64,000 bases of DNA from Whalleya microplaca (taxonomy: Eukaryota; Ascomycota; Sordariomycetes; Xylariales; Xylariaceae), in NCBI GenBank assembly GCA_022497155.1, contig MU385726.1:124001-188000 (forward strand), written 5' to 3'. Made by a program: the position numbers and the translations under genes. Positions within the stretch are counted from its first letter, which is position 1. Each line of letters starts with the position of its first letter. The notes beneath the pieces are model-generated. The model saw nothing but the letters and a program-made list of their open reading frames with translations, was not told the origin of the DNA and made no database searches. Shown here piece by piece: positions 60,036 to 64,000 of the stretch.

Positions 60036-60445
60036 TCATTGGACAAATATATGCAAAACTTCGCTCCTGAGTCGCCCGGCGACGTAGGAATCTCTCAGCC
60101 TCATGAACCATCTGATCATGATAGCCTGTAAATCGGCATATGTTGGTCGCTTATGACCAGAACCTTGATCATAAGAGTCATCGATAACTCGTAGGACTTG
60201 CTCGGATTTGTAAGTAGGCTGTTCCCATCCTTGGAAATTCTTGAATCTTGATGCTGTCCATGGAAAGGAAACACGGGCGACAAAGGCTGACTCATAGACG
60301 GTCAATCTTGAATTTCCAAAGGATTCATTTGCGCGTGTGCGGCGTCTCCGCCGCAAGCTCAGTGAGTCCGGGAGCCCCCCTCATTGCAGTTCTCGTCCTC
60401 GCAGATGGAAAACCGTGATGGTTCACATTGAGATTGAGGTGCCAT
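60036..60445 (-). pseudogene. Small gene interrupted by a +/-1 frameshift in a G6 run
   Basis: An ATG at 60445 (minus) opens MAPQSQCEPSRFSICEDENC and soon stops. Just before the stop there is a run of six G (plus-strand C 60375-60380). One extra base there would bring the reading into a long downstream frame that lacks its own ATG: RTRANESFGNSRLTVYESAF, FPWTASRFKNFQGWEQPTYK, HKRPTYADLQAIMIRWFMRL, ending at 60036. A minus-strand TATAAAAG box lies about 115 nt upstream of the ATG. Either the gene is a recent pseudogene or the homopolymer length is a sequencing or assembly error. I recognise no domain; the product would have about 137 residues and no signal peptide. Confidence 0.4.
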
Positions 60446-61421
60446 GGCAAGTTTTCATGCCTGCTTTCTCATCATATCTTTCGAAGGTAAGCCTAGACTT
60501 GAAGCAGACCCCATCAACGAGACTTCATTGGCAAGTTTTCCCTTTCTGTATATTGGCTACTTTTATATCAACGATAAGATTCTATCCAGCCGGAGTAGTT
60601 GAGATTGTGATCCGGAGAGTTGCAATGGAACTACGGACAATCCGAGTACAACATGTAGGTATTTTGTAGGGAACAAGCCCGTATACCAGGGCGCCGAGTC
60701 CTACAAGTGTTGTTAGCCCATTTTCTTAAACCTGCATATTCATTCTGACATGAAATGAGAAATTGCTATTGACCTATACTGGACACTCCCCCTCCCTAAC
60801 TGCCCTACCTACCTACTAGTGGCACAATGCAGTTGTATGATTCTGGATGGTTGCTTATTAGTATTATCACAAGGGTGAAATTAATGGACCAGTGCCGAGG
60901 ACTAGCCCATGATTAGCAGATTAGATACTCCCTAGGGCGCTTTGACCAGGATCTTGCGAAAGCCTAACCTAGACCATTCCAATGGTGTGCAATTGTCTGA
61001 TTGGTAGGACTGGCAATATGTACAGGGGTCTGGCGTGGAAGCTTGGGCCGCAATTGTGTCATCACTGGCTAGAGCTTTTATTCTGCGAGCAAGCATTTCC
61101 CCAGCAAAAGACAGGAACGGAAACCAAGATCTTGAACCTTGAGTTCCTGGTCTCAAACACCATTAAACTGTAATTCCATCACCGCTTCCGAAATCAATCA
61201 CGCCAGGGACGTGATCAGACCCTCATTGGGGTCTTGAGCGCCGTTTAAATAGTCTTCTTGAATTGGACGTTATTTCTCATCCATTCATCGCAATTCTCAA
61301 CTTGTGAATCATCTGCGCTTCCATCTTCGCGCAAACACTCAATCACTCAAAACTGAAGCGTTCGTTGGGTCGCATTCCGAATCTTACAACTCGAGTCTCA
61401 GGAAACACTCGCAATTCGCAA
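60446..61421. other. Divergent intergenic region
   Basis: Lies between the frameshifted minus-strand gene and the MARVEL-like plus-strand gene. A TATAAAAG box (minus, 60567-60560) is near the left end, and a CA/TC-rich leader (CAAACACTCAATCACTCAAA) is near the right end. Confidence 0.5.
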
Positions 61422-62155
61422 TGGGGATCTTTGGCAGTAAGTAGCATTTGTAATCCTTTCTAACTTACCCTTTCCTGTCATAATCCATATGCGAAAGCTT
61501 CCTATAGGAGGATAGTTGGGAGTTGCAGCAAACTCTCTGTTATTCGCTAAGCTTTCCAGGAAGAGCAAATGCTAATTTCGAATGATATAGTGACTGTGAG
61601 CTATCTGCTCTTCTCGCTTCTCCATTTCTTCCAGTTTGTTCTGGCCGTTACTGTTTGCGGACTGTATGGCGTCGATCTCCAGCATGCTCGATCGCAAGAC
61701 AAATACATCGATGGCAAATGGGTATGTCAAATCTTAGTCGACATCCTGCGATACAGTTTTGTCCCAAGAACGGCTTACTAAATAGATGTGCCTTACAGGT
61801 TTATGCAGAGGTTGTCGGTGGACTGGCGGCACTTACGACGATCCTCTTCTTGGTTCCCTTCATTCTGCGATTCGCCGCAGTGACGATATGGAGCTTTGTG
61901 ATTTTCATACTATGGATCGCGCTCTTCGGCTTGTTTGGCAGCATGTATATCCACGAAGACCCTGAAGGGAACAGTGATATCCAGCGGATGAAGAACGCTG
62001 TATGGGTCGTCCTGGCGAACGCACTGCTATGGCTCATTGGCACTGTTGCCGGTGCTGTCTACTGGTGGACTCATCGCGAGCGCCAAAGCCGATTCACGGG
62101 CCGTGCTAAACTAGGACGCAATGTTTCGACTCGATCAGCCGGCTGGACGGCATAA
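61422..62155 (+). CDS. Small four-TM MARVEL-like membrane protein
   Basis: Three exons: 61422-61437 (only 16 nt), 61591-61721 and 61799-62155, with introns of 153 and 77 bp, giving 167 residues. The tiny first exon encodes MGIFG and one base; the junction A|TG makes Met6. Four hydrophobic segments follow: LLFSLLHFFQFVLAVTVCGL, then GGLAALTTILFLVPFILRFA, WSFVIFILWIALFGLFGSMY and VVLANALLWLIGTVAGAVYW. A short extracellular or lumenal loop, YGVDLQHARSQDKYIDGKW, is the best-conserved block of the fungal family I remember, whose members have the MARVEL-type four-helix layout. The C-terminal tail is basic (RFTGRAKLGRNVST). MARVEL proteins organise membrane microdomains and vesicle traffic; the exact role here is unknown. 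Confidence 0.87.
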
Positions 62156-62592
62156 TTACCTCACGCGGGCAATGACTTTACGTGTGAACGAATGTCAAGA
62201 GTCATATGTTGAGAGGAGGTGGTATCAAGGGATGGATGGTCACGGCAACGAAAACGGCTGGAGGTTTTCGGCGTTGAAGTGATACCCTATGCGCGGATTG
62301 TCTTCTAAAGGTCTCTTACGAGTAATAATTTCTAATAAGCTTAATTACCTAATTATTCGCATTCTCATTCCAGTCACCGCTTAAAGTCAGTGACGTTACT
62401 TGATAACACATCTTTCTTTCCATATGCTGACATATCAATATACTTACTCAAAGTAATTGCTGCTAAGGCACCAGAACATGGCTTTGTGTGTAAACAGTCG
62501 TCTATAGAATCTACACGAAGTCGTCATCGCCAAGTTCCCGGAGATCGTAGGTTTAACCGTGCGGGAGATTAGATTTTGAACCTTAACTTTAG
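62156..62592. other. Intergenic region left of the MITE
   Basis: AT-rich 3' flank of the MARVEL-like gene (TAATTTCTAATAAGCTTAAT near 62324-62343). No gene is supported. Confidence 0.5.
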
Positions 62593-63125
62593 TAGCCCAC
62601 CTAAAACTCCCTCCCTTTTTTCCTAAAACTCCCTCCCTTTTTTCCTAAAACTCCCCCCTCTCCACTCAGTACCAAAATATGCCGCTGACATAAGTACCCC
62701 TCCAGATTAATATGTAGATGAGATGTATTACGTATATGTAAATACCGTACGCGCTGGAGGCATCTAACGCGTATTACTTAATGGTATTTTTATATTAGCA
62801 GTGTTTAACTGCTTTTAAGCAGCATTAGCTTATATAATCAGTCGATATAAAAAATACTATAATAGCCAACTACTTAAGTAAGTAGATATTATAAATAGTA
62901 AGTATTAAAGGAGCCTGTAATTGCAATTGACGTGAATGGGACACAGAATGACTACATACCTTAGGTATATACATAGCCAGCAGGCCAGGCATATTGTAAT
63001 TTCACCAATCGACACTGATCTACATACTAATCTGAAAGGTTACCTGTGCTAGCGTATGATGGCGCTATACTAAGTGGAGAGGGGGGGAGTTTTAGGAAAA
63101 AAGGGAGGGAGTTTTAGGTGGGCTA
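62593..63125. mobile_element. Non-autonomous inverted-repeat transposon (MITE), TA-flanked
   Basis: The left end reads GCCCACCTAAAACTCCCTCC and the right end is its exact reverse complement (GGAGGGAGTTTTAGGTGGGC at 63104-63123). Both ends abut TA (62593-62594 and 63124-63125), the target duplication typical of Tc1/mariner elements. The terminal repeats extend inward through CCTAAAACTCCC and CTCTCCACT-AGTA, about 57 bp on the right and about 79 bp on the left. The left side is longer because a 22-bp unit (CCTAAAACTCCCTCCC + T6) is present twice. The interior (about 400 bp) is AT-rich and has no transposase frame, so the element could only move with help from an enzyme encoded elsewhere. Confidence 0.88.
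62600..62655 (+). repeat. 22-bp tandem unit in the left terminal repeat
   Basis: The unit CCTAAAACTCCCTCCC followed by six T is repeated twice and then partially a third time; the right terminal repeat has one fewer copy. This points to slippage or unequal exchange within the left end after insertion. Confidence 0.85.
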
Positions 63126-64000
63126 AACTTTAGATAACCCCTAGAAATGCCCGAACGAAGGCAATCTCGATTAGGAACGTGATAGTATTCCAAAGATCTC
63201 AACGCATGAAACGCGTATCTTACTATCACACCAAGACTAGGTTGGGGAGCTGATCAACAATGATATAATGAATCTATTCAAGCCTTCGGCGCGCCTGGCG
63301 GATTTATTAGTGTTGCGTAACGGAAATAAAAAGTTGCCCATTTCCACCGGCGGCAAAGGCGCGTAACACGACAAAATTTCGAGCCATGCGCCGAGGGACC
63401 ACCACCTACGTCATATCTTATCGTTTTCTGGCTTTCTTTTTTCTTTCCCTCAGGGGTCGACGATTCATCAAGGTGGCATTCAAGAAATTCCCAACAATTG
63501 TCTTGGGTGCATGTTTGACCAAACGGCATTAGTTCGAATCACCTTTTGCCATTCTTTGCAGGCCGTCGTGTTACTTCAGGTGGTACCACATTCGTCGACA
63601 CGTCCAATCTGAGTGTTGCAGAAAGACATTCTGTATGCAAGCACAGCATCAGACTCTCTACCACTGTTTGGGTCAGCACGCAGGGTGAAAATTTGAATCC
63701 TGTCATTGATCAATCAGAAATTAGGACGATGAGACGTGGCTTGCTATCCCGAGCTTCGATTGCCTCGCCCGCCAGCCCGCCAGCCCGCGCGGCGAAATCA
63801 GTATAGCTTATTAGAGCATCGATCTGCTAGATCGACACGGGACTAACTCGTCCAACCACGATATCTGATGTTTCATGTTCAAGACTTTCTAATTATCAAT
63901 ACGATCAATATTATCAGGCTGCAACGTTCACAGCCTCTATCACAGCAAACAACATGAGGTTATGCTCTTGAATGTGTCAATATAGTAGAAGTAACTGTAT
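63126..64000. other. Right-hand flank, no confirmed gene
   Basis: An 83-codon ATG frame is open on the minus strand (63529-63278, starting MPFGQTCTQDNCWEFLECHL). I cannot extend it with credible splice sites or recognise it, so it is recorded only as a weak possibility. A CCCGCCAGCCCGCCAGCCCG repeat occurs near 63768-63787. Confidence 0.3.

Noticed and set aside
63278..63529. An 83-codon ATG frame on the minus strand near the right edge
   Set aside because: No homology recognised and no supporting promoter or splice evidence; mentioned only as a weak possibility.

Overview
The window looks like nuclear DNA of a filamentous ascomycete (Pezizomycotina, most likely Sordariomycetes). Genes have many short spliceosomal introns (mostly 46-150 bp) with GTRNGT donors and CTAAC/CTGAC-like branch sites. 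They are separated by 0.3-3 kb of non-coding DNA full of TACCTAGGTA-type motifs. The gene families are fungal: Ssk1, a TRP/flavin-carrier protein with an ML-like domain, an ATP sulfurylase with a degenerate APS-kinase tail, a GH28 rhamnogalacturonase, and an RRT8/EI24 protein. I see no prokaryotic, viral or CRISPR features and recognise no rRNA or tRNA gene, although no systematic RNA search was possible.

Layout. 2.1-4.0 kb (-): conserved fungal protein with a CEFC motif. 7.2-9.4 kb (+): PHD-finger protein, Cti6-like. 10.1-11.2 kb (-): mitochondrial GTPase Mtg1. 11.2-14.7 kb: gene-poor, with possible relics. 14.7-15.7 kb (+): fungal protein, possibly of a tubby/LURP-like fold. 17.5-19.6 kb (+): arylsulfatase with 6 exons. 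20.5-21.9 kb (+): RRT8/EI24-like membrane protein with 9 exons. 24.3-29.6 kb (+): very large secreted Ser/Thr-rich protein with 19 copies of a PFPLSNST-type cassette. 30.7-32.4 kb (+): GH28 rhamnogalacturonase. 33.9-35.9 kb (+): ATP sulfurylase. 37.7-40.4 kb (+): 912-aa conserved fungal protein. 43.4-46.2 kb (+): TRP-family flavin-carrier-like protein. 48.3-50.8 kb (-): response regulator Ssk1. 52.4-53.7 kb (+): mitoribosomal protein S35. 54.0-55.8 kb (-): tyrosine phosphatase. 58.0-58.3 kb (-): 84-aa Cys-rich zinc-ribbon-like microprotein. 60.0-60.4 kb (-): frameshifted small gene. 61.4-62.2 kb (+): MARVEL-like four-TM protein. 62.6-63.1 kb: a non-autonomous inverted-repeat transposon (MITE).

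The genes do not form an obvious biosynthetic cluster. There are housekeeping mitochondrial functions (Mtg1, mS35), HOG-type stress signalling (Ssk1), sulfur handling (arylsulfatase releases sulfate, ATP sulfurylase activates it), and a surface/secreted group (mucin-like repeat protein beside a pectin-degrading enzyme). The least described items are the 19-repeat glycoprotein, the zinc-ribbon microprotein, the frameshifted gene at 60 kb and the MITE. Exon boundaries were set by hand from splice signals, reading frame and remembered family sequences; they are predictions.
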